The notes: generated from the sequence alone by a model not told the origin. A stretch of DNA of 64,000 nucleotides from Facklamia sp. 7083-14-GEN3 (GCF_024742075.1 NZ_JANSGD010000003.1:62001-126000); one strand, 5' to 3'. Shown: positions 49,657 to 59,563, counted from the first letter of the stretch. Program-made: numbers and translations.

Positions 49657-50610
49657 ATGGAAGATACAACGGAAAAGAAAATAGTTAATGTCGATGTTGT
49701 GGTAGTAGGCGCTGGTCCTGGGGGCATGACAGCAGCCTTATACGCTTCGCGTGCAAATTTGAAAACAATTGTTCTTGAAAAAGGTTTGCCAGGTGGAGAA
49801 GTTAATAATACCTCTGATGTAGAGAACTATCCTGGGTTTTCTAAAATAGCCGGTCCGGAATTAGCTCATAAATTTTTTGAATCAGCCATGGAGTTTGGTG
49901 CGCAGCATTCAATGGAAACTGTTATAGGAATTGAATTGCATGGTCAATTTAAGCATGTTATTACCAACAAAAATATTTATATAACACCTGTTGTAATTAT
50001 TGCTACTGGAGCGCAGCATCGTAAGTTGAATATTCCAGGAGAAGATTTATTGGGTGGTAAAGGTGTTTCTTACTGTGCTGTTTGTGATGGGTTCTTTTTC
50101 CGTAACCGCCACTTAGTGGTTGTGGGTGGGGGAGATTCGGCAGTTGAAGAGGGAATTTACCTCACTCAGTTTGCTGATAAAGTGACTATTATTCACCGTC
50201 GAGATACTCTAAGAGCCCAACAAATTTTACAAGAACGTGCATTTAAAAATGAAAAAATTGATTTTATTTGGGATGCGACTGTCGAAGAAATTATAGGTGA
50301 CCAGTCGGTCGAAGGTGTAGTCGTTCGAAACCGCAAAACAGACGAGACTTACACATATCCTTGTGAGGGAGTCTTTATCTATATTGGATTAGTTCCTAAT
50401 TCTTCATTAGTTAGTCATTTAGATATAACCGATGAAGAGGGGTGGATTATCACTAACGAAAAAATGGAGACGCGAATTCCAGGTATTTTTGCTGTGGGAG
50501 ATGTTCGTCAAACTCACTTACGTCAAATTGCAACATCTGTCGGTGACGGAAGTCACGCAGGCCATATGGCTTATCAATATATTCAAACTTTAACCGATCA
50601 GCCTTCATAA
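49657..50610 (+). CDS. trxB: Thioredoxin-disulfide reductase
   Basis: A 317-aa flavoprotein with FAD motif VVVGAGPGGMTAALYASRA, redox-active Cys 140 and Cys 143 in YCAVCDG, NADPH motif VVGGGDSAVEE and the C-terminal IFAVGDVR. It reduces thioredoxin. It follows gpsA directly and ends the operon before a strong terminator. Confidence 0.96.
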   Translation: MEDTTEKKIVNVDVVVVGAGPGGMTAALYASRANLKTIVLEKGLPGGEVNNTSDVENYPGFSKIAGPELAHKFFESAMEFGAQHSMETVIGIELHGQFKHVITNKNIYITPVVIIATGAQHRKLNIPGEDLLGGKGVSYCAVCDGFFFRNRHLVVVGGGDSAVEEGIYLTQFADKVTIIHRRDTLRAQQILQERAFKNEKIDFIWDATVEEIIGDQSVEGVVVRNRKTDETYTYPCEGVFIYIGLVPNSSLVSHLDITDEEGWIITNEKMETRIPGIFAVGDVRQTHLRQIATSVGDGSHAGHMAYQYIQTLTDQPS

Positions 50611-50612
50611 TT

Positions 50613-50653
50613 AAAAAGACTTACTTTTGTTAACAAAGGTAAGTCTTTTTTTA
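50613..50653. terminator. Rho-independent terminator
   Basis: AAAAAGACTTAC pairs with GTAAGTCTTTTT with further pairing inside the stem; a T-tract follows. It ends the hprK operon. Confidence 0.88.
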
Positions 50654-50742
50654 AAAACCAAAATTCAATGAGAATAGTCAAATTTCTACTATTTTATCCT
50701 AATCATGATATAATAAATAACAATGAGAAAGGTGGCGAGAAT

Positions 50743-52461
50743 ATGCCTTGGCGTGAATTATATAAAAAATGGAAAAACAAAGAAAATCTTGACCAAGCGG
50801 TTAAAAACTCTTTAGAAGAACAAGTTGGCGATGAAACGAAAGATGCCTTTGATAATGTTTTAAGTTTTGGTACGGCAGGGATGCGCGGTATTATAGGAGC
50901 GGGTCCGAATCGAATGAATATTTATACAGTTAGACAGGCAACAGAAGGATTAGCCATGTTAATTAATGAGGTGGGTCTAGAAGCAAAAGAGCGTGGTGTG
51001 GTTATTGCCTATGATTCAAGACACTATTCACCCGAGTTTGCAATGGAAGCCGCTTTGGTTTTAGGTAAGCATGGAATTAAAGTTTATTTATATGAAAGCC
51101 TCCGTCCAACACCTACACTTTCCTTTGCTGTTCGTTATTTACATGCTTATGCGGGAATAATGGTAACAGCTAGTCATAATCCAGCGGAATATAATGGTTA
51201 TAAAGTTTATGGTGAAGATGGCGGGCAAATGCCACCAGAAGACGCAGATAAATTGACTCAGTATGTACGATCTATCGAAGATCCATTAGCCATTGAAGTA
51301 GGGAATAAGACGGAATTGTTAGGGTCAGGTAAGGTTGAAATTATTGGTGATCGTGTGGATCAAGCTTATCTAGCTGAGATTGCCAAAGTAACAATTGACT
51401 CTGATTTAATTGCAGAGATGGCAGAAGAAGTAAAAATTGTTTTTACTCCGTTACATGGTACGGGAATGTATCTAGGTATGAAAGCTTTAGAACAAGCTGG
51501 TTTTTCTAACATTCATGTTGTTGAAGAGCAAGCAGAACCAGATGGAGATTTTCCAACGCTTAAATCACCTAATCCAGAATCACCTGAATCATTTGACCTG
51601 GCTGAACAAATTGGGCGAAATATTGAAGCCGATATTCTTTTAGCAACAGATCCGGATGCTGATCGATTAGGTGCGATGCTTCGTACTCAAGAAGGAAATT
51701 ATCAATTGCTATCAGGGAATCAAATCGCCTGCTTAATGTTGGATTACATGTTAAAAGCCTATCAAGCAAAAGACCAACTACCTGAAAACGGCGTGATTAT
51801 CAAGTCAATTGTTTCAACAGACTTAGCTGAAGAAATCGCTAAAGCCTATAAGGTTGAGACGGTAGACGTTTTAACAGGTTTTAAGTTTATTGCAGAAAAA
51901 ATTAAACAGTACGAAGAATCAAAAGCGCATTCCTTTATTATGGGCTTTGAGGAAAGCTTTGGATATTTATTGAAAAGCTTTACGCGTGATAAAGACGCCA
52001 TTCAAGCATTAGTAATGTTGGCAGAACTTACAGCTTTTTATAAGAAACAAAATAAAACGCTCGCAGAAGCGTTAATCTCCATCTATGAAGAATATGGTTA
52101 TTATAAAGAAAAAACCTTATCCATTTCTTTCGCATCGCTTGAAGGAAAGAAAGAAATGGAAGCTTTGATGGAGGAGACACGATCTAATCGTTTAACGGAG
52201 GTAGCCGGCATATCTGTAGCAGAAGCCTACGACTATTTAAATAGCAGTTTAATTTATGCTGACGGTAAAGAATCTAACCTTTCATATCCTAAGTCCAATG
52301 TATTAAAATACAAATTGGAAGATGGCTCTTGGATTGCCTTAAGACCAAGTGGCACAGAACCTAAAATTAAATTGTATATGGGTGCTAAAGCTGAGAGTGA
52401 AAGGGCTGCAAACAATAAACTAGTGAGGTTAGAGGAGTTTTTGAATCAATTAATTAAATAA
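50743..52461 (+). CDS. pgcA: Phosphoglucomutase / phosphomannomutase (alpha-PGM)
   Basis: ATG 50743 follows GAAAGGTGG; an in-frame ATG at 50668 lies upstream of the -10 box TATAAT (50709-50714) and cannot be used. The 572-aa enzyme has GTAGMRG, the phosphoserine loop TASHNPAEYNG, the metal loop DPDADRLG, the sugar loop GFEESFG and the phosphate-binding RPSGTEPKIK. It interconverts glucose 1- and 6-phosphate for cell-wall and glycolipid synthesis. Confidence 0.96.
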   Translation: MPWRELYKKWKNKENLDQAVKNSLEEQVGDETKDAFDNVLSFGTAGMRGIIGAGPNRMNIYTVRQATEGLAMLINEVGLEAKERGVVIAYDSRHYSPEFAMEAALVLGKHGIKVYLYESLRPTPTLSFAVRYLHAYAGIMVTASHNPAEYNGYKVYGEDGGQMPPEDADKLTQYVRSIEDPLAIEVGNKTELLGSGKVEIIGDRVDQAYLAEIAKVTIDSDLIAEMAEEVKIVFTPLHGTGMYLGMKALEQAGFSNIHVVEEQAEPDGDFPTLKSPNPESPESFDLAEQIGRNIEADILLATDPDADRLGAMLRTQEGNYQLLSGNQIACLMLDYMLKAYQAKDQLPENGVIIKSIVSTDLAEEIAKAYKVETVDVLTGFKFIAEKIKQYEESKAHSFIMGFEESFGYLLKSFTRDKDAIQALVMLAELTAFYKKQNKTLAEALISIYEEYGYYKEKTLSISFASLEGKKEMEALMEETRSNRLTEVAGISVAEAYDYLNSSLIYADGKESNLSYPKSNVLKYKLEDGSWIALRPSGTEPKIKLYMGAKAESERAANNKLVRLEEFLNQLIK

Positions 52462-52468
52462 ATATACG

Positions 52469-52522
52469 ACTCTGCTTAAATTCGTTTTCTTTTTTAGAAA
52501 ATGGATTTAAGCAGACTTTTTA
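52469..52522 (+). terminator. Rho-independent terminator
   Basis: TCTGCTTAAATTC pairs with GATTTAAGCAGA (one mismatch), the stem continues with TTTTC/GAAAA, and CTTTTT follows. It ends pgcA. Confidence 0.85.
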
Positions 52523-52558
52523 GCTATAGGACTCATAGATAGAGTAGAAATAATTTTA

Positions 52559-52567
52559 TGCTATAAT
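52559..52567 (+). promoter_or_regulatory. Extended -10 promoter of rapZ operon
   Basis: TGCTATAAT at 52559-52567 is an extended -10 box 38 bp before the rapZ start. A good -35 hexamer was not found, which fits an extended -10 promoter. Confidence 0.7.
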
Positions 52568-52605
52568 ATAGAGTAATAAATATGGAATCAGAAAAGAGGG
52601 AGACC

Positions 52606-53532
52606 ATGTCAAATTTGGAATTAGTCATTATCACCGGGATGAGTGGAGCAGGCAAGACTGTTGCTGTCCAAAGTTTTGAAGATCTTGGCTATTATTGTAT
52701 TGATAATATGCCGCCAAATCTTTTACCAACCTTTTGGCAATTGATGCGAGAATCAGGTAAAATCACTAAGATTGCGATGGTGATTGACTTGAGAACACGA
52801 GAATTTTTTGATGAGTTATCAGATGTAATTGGTACAATGGATAATAGTCAAGATGTTACTTCAAGAATTCTCTTTTTAGAAGCCAATGATCAAGAGCTGG
52901 TTTCTCGTTATAAAGAATCACGCAGACACCATCCTTTATCACAAGCAAATGAAGTTTCAACATTAAATGCGATTGCCAAAGAAAAAGAGTTATTACGTGA
53001 TTTAAGAACACGTGCCCAAGTGATTGTAGACACTTCTGAAATGAAGCCGAGACAATTAAGAGCTTATATTATGGAGCACTTCGCTGAGAAAGAACAGGTC
53101 ACTTTTAGAATAGATGTAATCTCTTTTGGCTTTAAGTATGGCCTTCCAATTGATGCGGATGTTGTAATGGATGTACGCTTTTTACCAAACCCGTATTATA
53201 TTCAAGATTTAAGAGGATTAACAGGTGCGGATAAGGCGGTCTATGATTACGTTATGAGTCAACCGGAAAGTCAAATTTTTTATAATAAGTTAATTGATTT
53301 ATTGGATTATTGTGTTCCTGGATATAAACGTGAAGGGAAAAGTAGGGCTGTAATAGCAATTGGTTGTACAGGCGGTCAGCATCGTTCCGTGGCACTTGCT
53401 GAAAGAATTGGCGAACACTTTACCCGAAAAAAATTCTGTGTAAATGTTAGCCACCGTGATGTGTCAAAAAACCAAAAGCAAGTATTAAAGAAGGTTGCTA
53501 GAGATGAATCAAACGCGTCAAGCTCGTTATAA
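52606..53532 (+). CDS. rapZ: RNase adapter / nucleotide-binding protein RapZ
   Basis: AGAGGGAG fits ATG 52606, giving 308 aa. The P-loop TGMSGAGKT near residue 10, GYYCIDNMPPNLLP, the R-rich SRRHHPL segment, and the C-terminal GCTGGQHRSVALAERI are those of the RapZ/YvcJ family. In Firmicutes it is linked to competence and possibly to sRNA or sugar-nucleotide metabolism. It heads the conserved rapZ-yvcK-whiA operon and overlaps yvcK by 29 bp. Confidence 0.96.
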   Translation: MSNLELVIITGMSGAGKTVAVQSFEDLGYYCIDNMPPNLLPTFWQLMRESGKITKIAMVIDLRTREFFDELSDVIGTMDNSQDVTSRILFLEANDQELVSRYKESRRHHPLSQANEVSTLNAIAKEKELLRDLRTRAQVIVDTSEMKPRQLRAYIMEHFAEKEQVTFRIDVISFGFKYGLPIDADVVMDVRFLPNPYYIQDLRGLTGADKAVYDYVMSQPESQIFYNKLIDLLDYCVPGYKREGKSRAVIAIGCTGGQHRSVALAERIGEHFTRKKFCVNVSHRDVSKNQKQVLKKVARDESNASSSL

Positions 53533-54538
53533 AGTTGCGGTAATCGGTGGAGGAACAGGCTTACCTGTAATTTTAAGAGGGTTAAAAAAATTAGATGTCA
53601 ATATAACGGCAATTGTTACTGTTGCTGACGACGGGGGGTCATCCGGCGTTATTCGTGATTATATTAACGTTGTTCCTCCAGGTGATATCCGTAATTGTAT
53701 GACTGCTCTTTCTGAAGCTGATCCCATTCTACTTGATCTCTTTCAATATCGCTTTAACACGGATGATGACTTCTTAGCAGGCCATGCCATTGGAAATCTT
53801 CTGATTGCAGCATTAAAGGAAATGAAAGGCTCTTTATCAGAAGCAATAGATCTCTTATCGAAATTTATGAATATCAATGGTCAAATTCTACCTGCAGCAC
53901 CTGATCCATTGATTTTACAAGCTTTATTTGAAGATGGTACGATTGCTGTCGGCGAGTCAAAAATTGCTCATCATCGTAAACGGATTCAAGAAGTCAATGT
54001 GATGACCATTGATGGAGAACCGGCTATTAAAGCTTCTTCAAGGGTTGTGGAAGCAATTATGGAAGCAGACCTAATTGTATTAGGACCTGGAAGTTTGTAT
54101 ACTTCTATTTTACCTAATTTAATGATTGAAGAGATAGGCCAAGCGATTACAAAAACCAATGCTCAAGTAGTCTATGTTTGTAATATTATGACCCAATTAG
54201 GAGAAACAGAAAACTTTACGGATGCAGACCATATTGAAGTGTTACATAATCATTTGGGAGTGGCTTTTGTTGATACGATTTTGGTCAATACCACAGAAGT
54301 TCCCAAAGAATATATAATCAATCAACCGAACAAAGAGTATTTGCTTCAAGTGAAGCATGATTTTAAAGGATTACGTCGTTTGGGATGTCGTGTTATATCG
54401 AGTGAATTTTTAAGTATGAAAGAAGGCGGCGCTTATCATGATACAGATAAAGTCGTTGAAGAATTAGGGCGCCTATTGGATAGTGTGCGATTGCTTGAAA
54501 AAAACAATTCCGAAGAAAGCATACACTCAATAGGATAG
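53504..54538 (+). CDS. yvcK: YvcK/GlmR family gluconeogenesis and cell-wall regulator
   Basis: ATG 53504 (MNQTRQARYKVAVIGGGTGLP) lies inside the end of rapZ. The UDP-sugar-binding motifs IGGGTGLPVILRGLK, VTVADDGGSSGVIRD, PPGDIRNCMTALSE, and LGPGSLYTSILPNL are those of CofD-like YvcK/GlmR proteins, which bind UDP-GlcNAc and control entry of carbon into cell-wall precursors. The 344-aa length is typical. Confidence 0.94.
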   Translation: MNQTRQARYKVAVIGGGTGLPVILRGLKKLDVNITAIVTVADDGGSSGVIRDYINVVPPGDIRNCMTALSEADPILLDLFQYRFNTDDDFLAGHAIGNLLIAALKEMKGSLSEAIDLLSKFMNINGQILPAAPDPLILQALFEDGTIAVGESKIAHHRKRIQEVNVMTIDGEPAIKASSRVVEAIMEADLIVLGPGSLYTSILPNLMIEEIGQAITKTNAQVVYVCNIMTQLGETENFTDADHIEVLHNHLGVAFVDTILVNTTEVPKEYIINQPNKEYLLQVKHDFKGLRRLGCRVISSEFLSMKEGGAYHDTDKVVEELGRLLDSVRLLEKNNSEESIHSIG

Positions 54539-54570
54539 AGGGAGTATATGATGGGTAAGGAGAGAATAAG

Positions 54571-55491
54571 ATGACTTTTGCAGCAGAGGTAAAGAAAGAA
54601 TGTACATTATTAGAAGTTCATAAAGAGCATGCTAAAGCAGAATTAGCAGCATTAATCCGCATGAATGGTGCAGTCTCTATTTATCAACAAAAACTAATTT
54701 TAAATGTACAAAGCGAAAATGCTGCGATTGCTAGAAGATTGTATAGCTTACTCAAAGATTATTTTAATGCAGAAAGCGAGCTACTTGTTCGTCGGAAAAT
54801 GAAATTAAAAAAGAATAATGTCTATATTGTGCGCTGTCGTTATCACGTGCAAGAAATTCTTGAAGATCTCGAAATTTTTGATCAATTGAGTCTCATCTCA
54901 AGAGTGGCTCCAGAAATCATGCAAAACGACCCGAAGAAGCGCTCCTATCTGCGAGGAGCTTTTTTAGCAGGAGGTTCCGTCAATAATCCAGAGTCTAACT
55001 CCTATCATTTAGAAATTTATTCAAGTTATGAAGATCATAATGAAGATCTTTGTAAAATGATGAATGATTTCCACTTAAATGCTAAAACGCTCGTACGTAG
55101 GAATGGGTATATTACTTACTTAAAAGAAGCGGAGAAAATTGCTGACTTTCTTGTGATTATAGGGGCCAATCGTGCAGTCTTAAAATTTGAAGATGTGCGG
55201 ATTGTTAGAGATATGAGGAATTCGGTTAATCGTTTAGTTAATTGTGAAAACGCTAATCTTAATAAAGTGATTGATGCGTCGCAAAGACAAATTGCAGCTA
55301 TTAAAAAAATTGAAACCAAGCAAGGTTTGTCCTCATTGCCGGAAAAATTAGAAGAAATGGCGCGTTTTCGAATTAAAAATCCAGATATGAGTTTGAAAGA
55401 GTTGGGAGAACAGATCCCAAATGGACCTATTTCCAAATCAGGTGTTAATCACCGACTGAGAAAAATTGTTGAACTGGCAGAAAAAATATAA
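54571..55491 (+). CDS. whiA: DNA-binding protein WhiA
   Basis: AAGGAGA precedes ATG 54571. The N-terminal domain is related to LAGLIDADG homing endonucleases ([22 protein letters not shown]) and is followed by a C-terminal helix-turn-helix ([30 protein letters not shown]). WhiA affects cell division and DNA segregation in Bacillus and sporulation in Streptomyces. It closes the rapZ-yvcK-whiA operon. Confidence 0.95.
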   Translation: MTFAAEVKKECTLLEVHKEHAKAELAALIRMNGAVSIYQQKLILNVQSENAAIARRLYSLLKDYFNAESELLVRRKMKLKKNNVYIVRCRYHVQEILEDLEIFDQLSLISRVAPEIMQNDPKKRSYLRGAFLAGGSVNNPESNSYHLEIYSSYEDHNEDLCKMMNDFHLNAKTLVRRNGYITYLKEAEKIADFLVIIGANRAVLKFEDVRIVRDMRNSVNRLVNCENANLNKVIDASQRQIAAIKKIETKQGLSSLPEKLEEMARFRIKNPDMSLKELGEQIPNGPISKSGVNHRLRKIVELAEKI

Positions 55492-55563
55492 ATACAGCAT
55501 TTGCTTAGCGCTTTTAAACTCCTTTTTTGGTAGTTAAAATTAACATCATTAAGGAGGAATTGT

Positions 55564-55980
55564 ATGAATCAAGTAACTTTTGTTGGTAGATTGTGTCGGG
55601 ATATTGAATTGAAAGAGGTTGGCGATTCAGCGGCCGTTACTAATAATGTTATTGCAATTAAACGTCCCTTTCGCGATCGGAATGGTGAAACGGCAACTGA
55701 TTTTATTCCTTTCGTCGCTTGGAATGGGTTGGCTAAATTGATTCACAAGTATGCATGCAAGGGTCAGCGTGTTGCCTTATCAGGAATGATGCAAAGTCGT
55801 AGCTATCTTAACGATGAAAAAGAAGAAGTCTATGTTATTGAATGTAATGCTAGTGAAATTACCCTCTTGGATAAGCCGAAATCTAAGACGCCTTTTAATC
55901 AAGAGACGGAAGTTAAGGCTGAAGATATGCGGGTATCTCAAGAGACGATTCAGCATATATTGAATGATATTTCAAATTAA
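55564..55980 (+). CDS. Single-stranded DNA-binding protein lacking the acidic tip (SsbB-like)
   Basis: A 138-aa OB-fold protein (MNQVTFVGRLCRDIELKEVG, IAIKRPFRDRNGETATDFIPFVAWNGLAKLIHKYACKGQRVALSGMMQSRSY). It resembles bacterial SSB, but its C-terminus ends ILNDISN and lacks the DDDxPF interaction tip of primary SSB. It is not in the usual rpsF-ssb-rpsR context. A secondary SSB, for example for competence, is a reasonable guess. Confidence 0.85.
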   Translation: MNQVTFVGRLCRDIELKEVGDSAAVTNNVIAIKRPFRDRNGETATDFIPFVAWNGLAKLIHKYACKGQRVALSGMMQSRSYLNDEKEEVYVIECNASEITLLDKPKSKTPFNQETEVKAEDMRVSQETIQHILNDISN

Positions 55981-55999
55981 TCACCCGTTTTATAAAATG

Positions 56000-56026
56000 C
56001 CGAGCAAATACTTGCTCGGTTTTTTT
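56000..56026 (+). terminator. Rho-independent terminator
   Basis: CCGAGCAA pairs with TTGCTCGG around ATAC and is followed by T7. It ends ssb. Confidence 0.92.
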
Positions 56027-56166
56027 ATTTTCTATAAAATAAAATACCTATAAAAGCTTTAAATATTTTTACTACCTTAGACTGAGTGGAGAAGACCTAG
56101 TGTTTCTTATAATAAGATTTGTGTATAATGAAAAAAGTGGTTAGTTCTTTAAAAGGGGGAAGCCAA

Positions 56167-56877
56167 ATGAAAATATTAATGATTGAGGATAATGAATCCG
56201 TTTGTGAAATGATGGGGATGTTCTTTGAAAAGGAAAATTTTGAAGCAAGCTTTCATGGTGATGGAAAAGAAGGATATGAAGCTTATCGGACGCAACCGGA
56301 CATTTGGGACATAGTTATTTTAGATTTAAATCTACCTTCTATGGATGGCATGACCATTTGTCGTAAAATCAGAGAGATTTCTAAAGAGACGCCTATCATT
56401 ATGCTAACTGCTCAAGACTCTGAAAGTGATCAAGTCATCGGTTTAGAAATGGGAGCTGATGACTACGTAACCAAACCTTTCAGTCCTTTGACATTATTAG
56501 CGCGTATGAAAGCTCTCCATCGTAGAGCTAAAGTGGTTCCGAGTGATGCGCCTACAAAAGAAGAAAATGAATTTGATATTGAAACAAAAACCGTCAAAAT
56601 CAATACTTCCACACGAGAAGCTTATTATCACGATGAAAAGATAGAAAGCTTAACGCCCAAGGAGTTTGATTTGTTTGTAATGTTTGCTAAGCACCCTAAG
56701 AGAGTGTTTACCAGAGAGCAATTATTAAAGAGTATCTGGGAAGACCCTTTCTTTGGAGATGAAAGAACGGTTGATGCGCACATTAAAAAACTAAGACAAA
56801 AAATAGAACGTTATGGTTCCCAATTGATTCAAACAGTTTGGGGTGTCGGTTACAAGTTTGAAGAGCTGGGTGATTAA
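56167..56877 (+). CDS. Response regulator, OmpR/PhoB type
   Basis: AAAGGGGGAAG fits ATG 56167; an in-frame ATG at 56119 overlaps the -10 box TATAAT (56124-56129). The 236-aa protein has IEDNE, phospho-acceptor Asp 53 in DLNLPSMDG, LTAQ and VTKPF, and a C-terminal winged helix (LTPKEFDLFVMFAKHPKRVFTREQLLKSIW, DERTVDAHIKKLRQKI). It pairs with the kinase that starts 2 bp after its stop codon. Confidence 0.95.
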   Translation: MKILMIEDNESVCEMMGMFFEKENFEASFHGDGKEGYEAYRTQPDIWDIVILDLNLPSMDGMTICRKIREISKETPIIMLTAQDSESDQVIGLEMGADDYVTKPFSPLTLLARMKALHRRAKVVPSDAPTKEENEFDIETKTVKINTSTREAYYHDEKIESLTPKEFDLFVMFAKHPKRVFTREQLLKSIWEDPFFGDERTVDAHIKKLRQKIERYGSQLIQTVWGVGYKFEELGD

Positions 56878-56879
56878 GT

Positions 56880-58292
56880 ATGAAGTTCTTGTGGCAGCAA
56901 ATAATTGTTTTCTTAATAGTATTATTGACTGCCTTAACGGTTTCAGCTTACCGTATCTCTGATTATATGGAAAAAAAGATCTACGAGGATCGCGAATTGC
57001 AGCTCTTGCGTTATGGAGAAAATATTGTTGATAATTACTTCTCGAGAGAAGATTTAGTTCGCGCTTCCCAGCTATTATCGAGTGAAAAAATAATCATTCA
57101 AGTAAATTTGTCTGATGGACGGATTATTTATCCTACCTATGATCAACGCTTTGGCTCAAAGTTGAGTAAAGAAGACCTTGAACAAATTGCTAAAGGTGTG
57201 AATGTCGGTTTGCGCTACTCACAAAGATATGTAGACCCAGATACACAACTACAAATGGCAACTGTTTATATTCCTTTGAAAGAAAACCAAGTGGCAGGTT
57301 TTCCACCGGGTTTTATTAGTTTAGGAGCACCACTCGAAGATTTGGAAGAAAAAGTGACGGCTATGCAGCAAAAGGTTTTATTCGCTTACTTACTTTCGGG
57401 TATTGCGGGTTTAGGAATGAGTGTTTTCTTTTCAATCTATCAAACCAATAAACTTAAACAACTACAAAAGGCTAGTCAAGAAATTGCCTCCGGAAATTAT
57501 GAAATTAAGGTTAATACCAAAGGTCAAGACGAGTTTGCAGATTTATCTAAAGATTTTCAAAAAATGGCAGATTCTCTCGTTCAATATGAGTCCGAAGTTG
57601 AACGACAAGAAACATTAAGGAAACAATTTATGATGGATGTTGCTCATGAAATGCGAACTCCTTTGACTACTATGAGTGGGTTACTGGAAGGCTTACGTTT
57701 CAATATGATTCCTGAAAATCAAGTGGAGCGTAGTTTGGAGCTTATTCAATCTGAAACACAGCGTTTAACACGTTTAGTTAATGAAAATTTAGATTATGAA
57801 CGAATTCGCAACAAACAAATCAGCTTAAATAAAGTTTCTATTAATACAGATGATTTATTTGAAAATATAAAGACCCAACTGCAAGTAAAGGCTAATGAGA
57901 AGAATAATAAATTAATAAGTAAAATTTCATCGGACTTTCGCTTGTGGGCAGACTATGACCGCATTACTCAAATTTTGATTAATTTAGTAACCAATGCCAT
58001 TCAGTTTTCGCAAGATAGTGATATTGTTTTAGAGGCTCAAATGGTAGACGAAGGTTCGCAAATAAAGGTGATAGATCATGGTATTGGGATTGACGCCAAT
58101 CAAATTCGTTCCATATGGGAAAGATTTTATAAAGCAGATGTTTCAAGAAAAAACACTAAATTTGGTGAGTCTGGTATCGGTTTAGCTGTCGTTAAATCAT
58201 TGGTTGAAGCACATGATGGTAAAATAGAAGTTGAGAGCGAGCTCAACAAAGGGTCAGTTTTTATAATAACATTGCCACCTCAAAACGAATAA
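56880..58292 (+). CDS. Sensor histidine kinase (HAMP-HisKA)
   Basis: Two membrane helices (residues 5-24 and about 168-186) enclose an extracytoplasmic sensor of about 140 aa. A HAMP domain follows (KLKQLQKASQEIASGNYEIKV), then HisKA with His 256 in DVAHEMRTPLTTMSG, and the ATPase domain with NAIQFS, DHGIGID and GIGLAVVKSLVEAHDG. It is coupled to the OmpR-type regulator upstream. The secreted protein at 58354 may be part of the same pathway. Confidence 0.95.
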   Translation: MKFLWQQIIVFLIVLLTALTVSAYRISDYMEKKIYEDRELQLLRYGENIVDNYFSREDLVRASQLLSSEKIIIQVNLSDGRIIYPTYDQRFGSKLSKEDLEQIAKGVNVGLRYSQRYVDPDTQLQMATVYIPLKENQVAGFPPGFISLGAPLEDLEEKVTAMQQKVLFAYLLSGIAGLGMSVFFSIYQTNKLKQLQKASQEIASGNYEIKVNTKGQDEFADLSKDFQKMADSLVQYESEVERQETLRKQFMMDVAHEMRTPLTTMSGLLEGLRFNMIPENQVERSLELIQSETQRLTRLVNENLDYERIRNKQISLNKVSINTDDLFENIKTQLQVKANEKNNKLISKISSDFRLWADYDRITQILINLVTNAIQFSQDSDIVLEAQMVDEGSQIKVIDHGIGIDANQIRSIWERFYKADVSRKNTKFGESGIGLAVVKSLVEAHDGKIEVESELNKGSVFIITLPPQNE

Positions 58293-58353
58293 GCTATAAT
58301 GTACCTTTGTTAACAATAACCAGAAAAACTGACATAATAAGGAGGATTATCAA

Positions 58354-59454
58354 GTGGGGAAAACTTTAAAAGCCATAATATCTATTGCTCTCGTTTTAGG
58401 CTTAGTAGGAGTCGTTGCATTATATGCTTACGTTGATTCGAATTCAAAAGCTAACCATGTTCAAAAGACTAACCAAGAATTCACCAACATTTCGGATGAT
58501 ATTCAATCCCAAATTGATGAGCTGTATTATGATGAGAAAAAAGATTTCTTAATAGAAACATTTCAAGAGGAAATGATAGACCCAATTAAAGAAAATATTA
58601 ACAGGTTGAATGAATCAACAAGTGTTAAGAATCAATACCTTGATCAGTTAGATGAAATTAAAAAACGTTTCGAAGCACAAAACGAGGTCAATGATTTCTT
58701 TACAGGGACTAAAGAGGCTATTCGTGGAAATAAAGTGAATGATAATTTAATAATCCGTGAGGGTCTCACTAAAGATAAAGTGTTAGAGGTAAAAGAGAAA
58801 TATTACTATGAAGAAATCGAAAAAGATGAGCAAAATCAGGATCAAAATGAAGAAGTGGAATTAGATGCTTTTCAAAAAGCAATTAATCTTCTGATTGATC
58901 AAGTAGAAGAAAGTGTTATCGAAGGCAATGACCTATTAGAACTTTTCAAAAATGTAGAAAAAATTGATATTGTAGACGGGAATATTGGAAAAATAGCACA
59001 AGCCATGCGTAAGTTTGATCAGCGATTAATAGAAGTTAAGGACTCTCTTCCTTCTCTCTACAAATCTATGGATAAAAAAGCAGACACCTATACTAACAAA
59101 GTAATTAAAAAAGTGGCGGAAATTGCTAAAAATGTGCCACAATACTATCAACTATTAGTTAGTTCTTTGGAACCATCCGAGCGTTTGAGTCAAGCGCTTG
59201 AAGATAATAAAGAACTTTTTGAAGGATCAGAGGAAACAACAGTCGAAATAGTTGAAACATCGCAAAGCGTTTCTGAACCCGTCGAAACTTCCAATGATTA
59301 TTATTTTGAGAATCCAGACAACTCATGGACTAACCCAGAACCAACAACTCCAAGTACGACTGTTCGACCGGGAACCTCTGAACCGGTTGAATCGACACAA
59401 GTAATCGAGACATCTGAAGTAAATGATGAAGATTATTACGATTATGATTTTTAA
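58354..59454 (+). CDS. Exported coiled-coil protein with Glu/Thr-rich C-terminus
   Basis: AAGGAGG precedes a GTG start. One hydrophobic segment (residues 6-27) acts as signal peptide or membrane anchor. The main domain, about residues 35-285, is helical and charged with heptad-like patterns. The C-terminus (about residues 290-366) is a Glu/Thr/Ser/Pro-rich linker with VEIVETSQ, EPVETS, EPVESTQVIETS and ends in DEDYYDYDF. No sorting signal or catalytic motif is visible. The linker is very similar to that of the NlpC/P60 protein at 61960. Located 61 bp behind a two-component system, it may be its target or an accessory factor. Confidence 0.7.
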   Translation: MGKTLKAIISIALVLGLVGVVALYAYVDSNSKANHVQKTNQEFTNISDDIQSQIDELYYDEKKDFLIETFQEEMIDPIKENINRLNESTSVKNQYLDQLDEIKKRFEAQNEVNDFFTGTKEAIRGNKVNDNLIIREGLTKDKVLEVKEKYYYEEIEKDEQNQDQNEEVELDAFQKAINLLIDQVEESVIEGNDLLELFKNVEKIDIVDGNIGKIAQAMRKFDQRLIEVKDSLPSLYKSMDKKADTYTNKVIKKVAEIAKNVPQYYQLLVSSLEPSERLSQALEDNKELFEGSEETTVEIVETSQSVSEPVETSNDYYFENPDNSWTNPEPTTPSTTVRPGTSEPVESTQVIETSEVNDEDYYDYDF

Positions 59455-59459
59455 ATAAG

Positions 59460-59530
59460 AAAAGCACTTCAATTCCAATAAATACCTTTTTAGTAAAGGA
59501 ACAATTATTGGAAGATGAGGTGCTTTTGTT
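59460..59530 (+). terminator. Long-stem terminator
   Basis: AAAAGCAC and GTGCTTTT close a long imperfect stem with internal pairing CCAATAA/TTATTGG and CCTTT/AAAGG; TTGTT follows. It ends the exported coiled-coil gene. Confidence 0.7.
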
Positions 59531-59563
59531 AAAATTATTTGATTTAAGAAAGGGATGAAAGAT

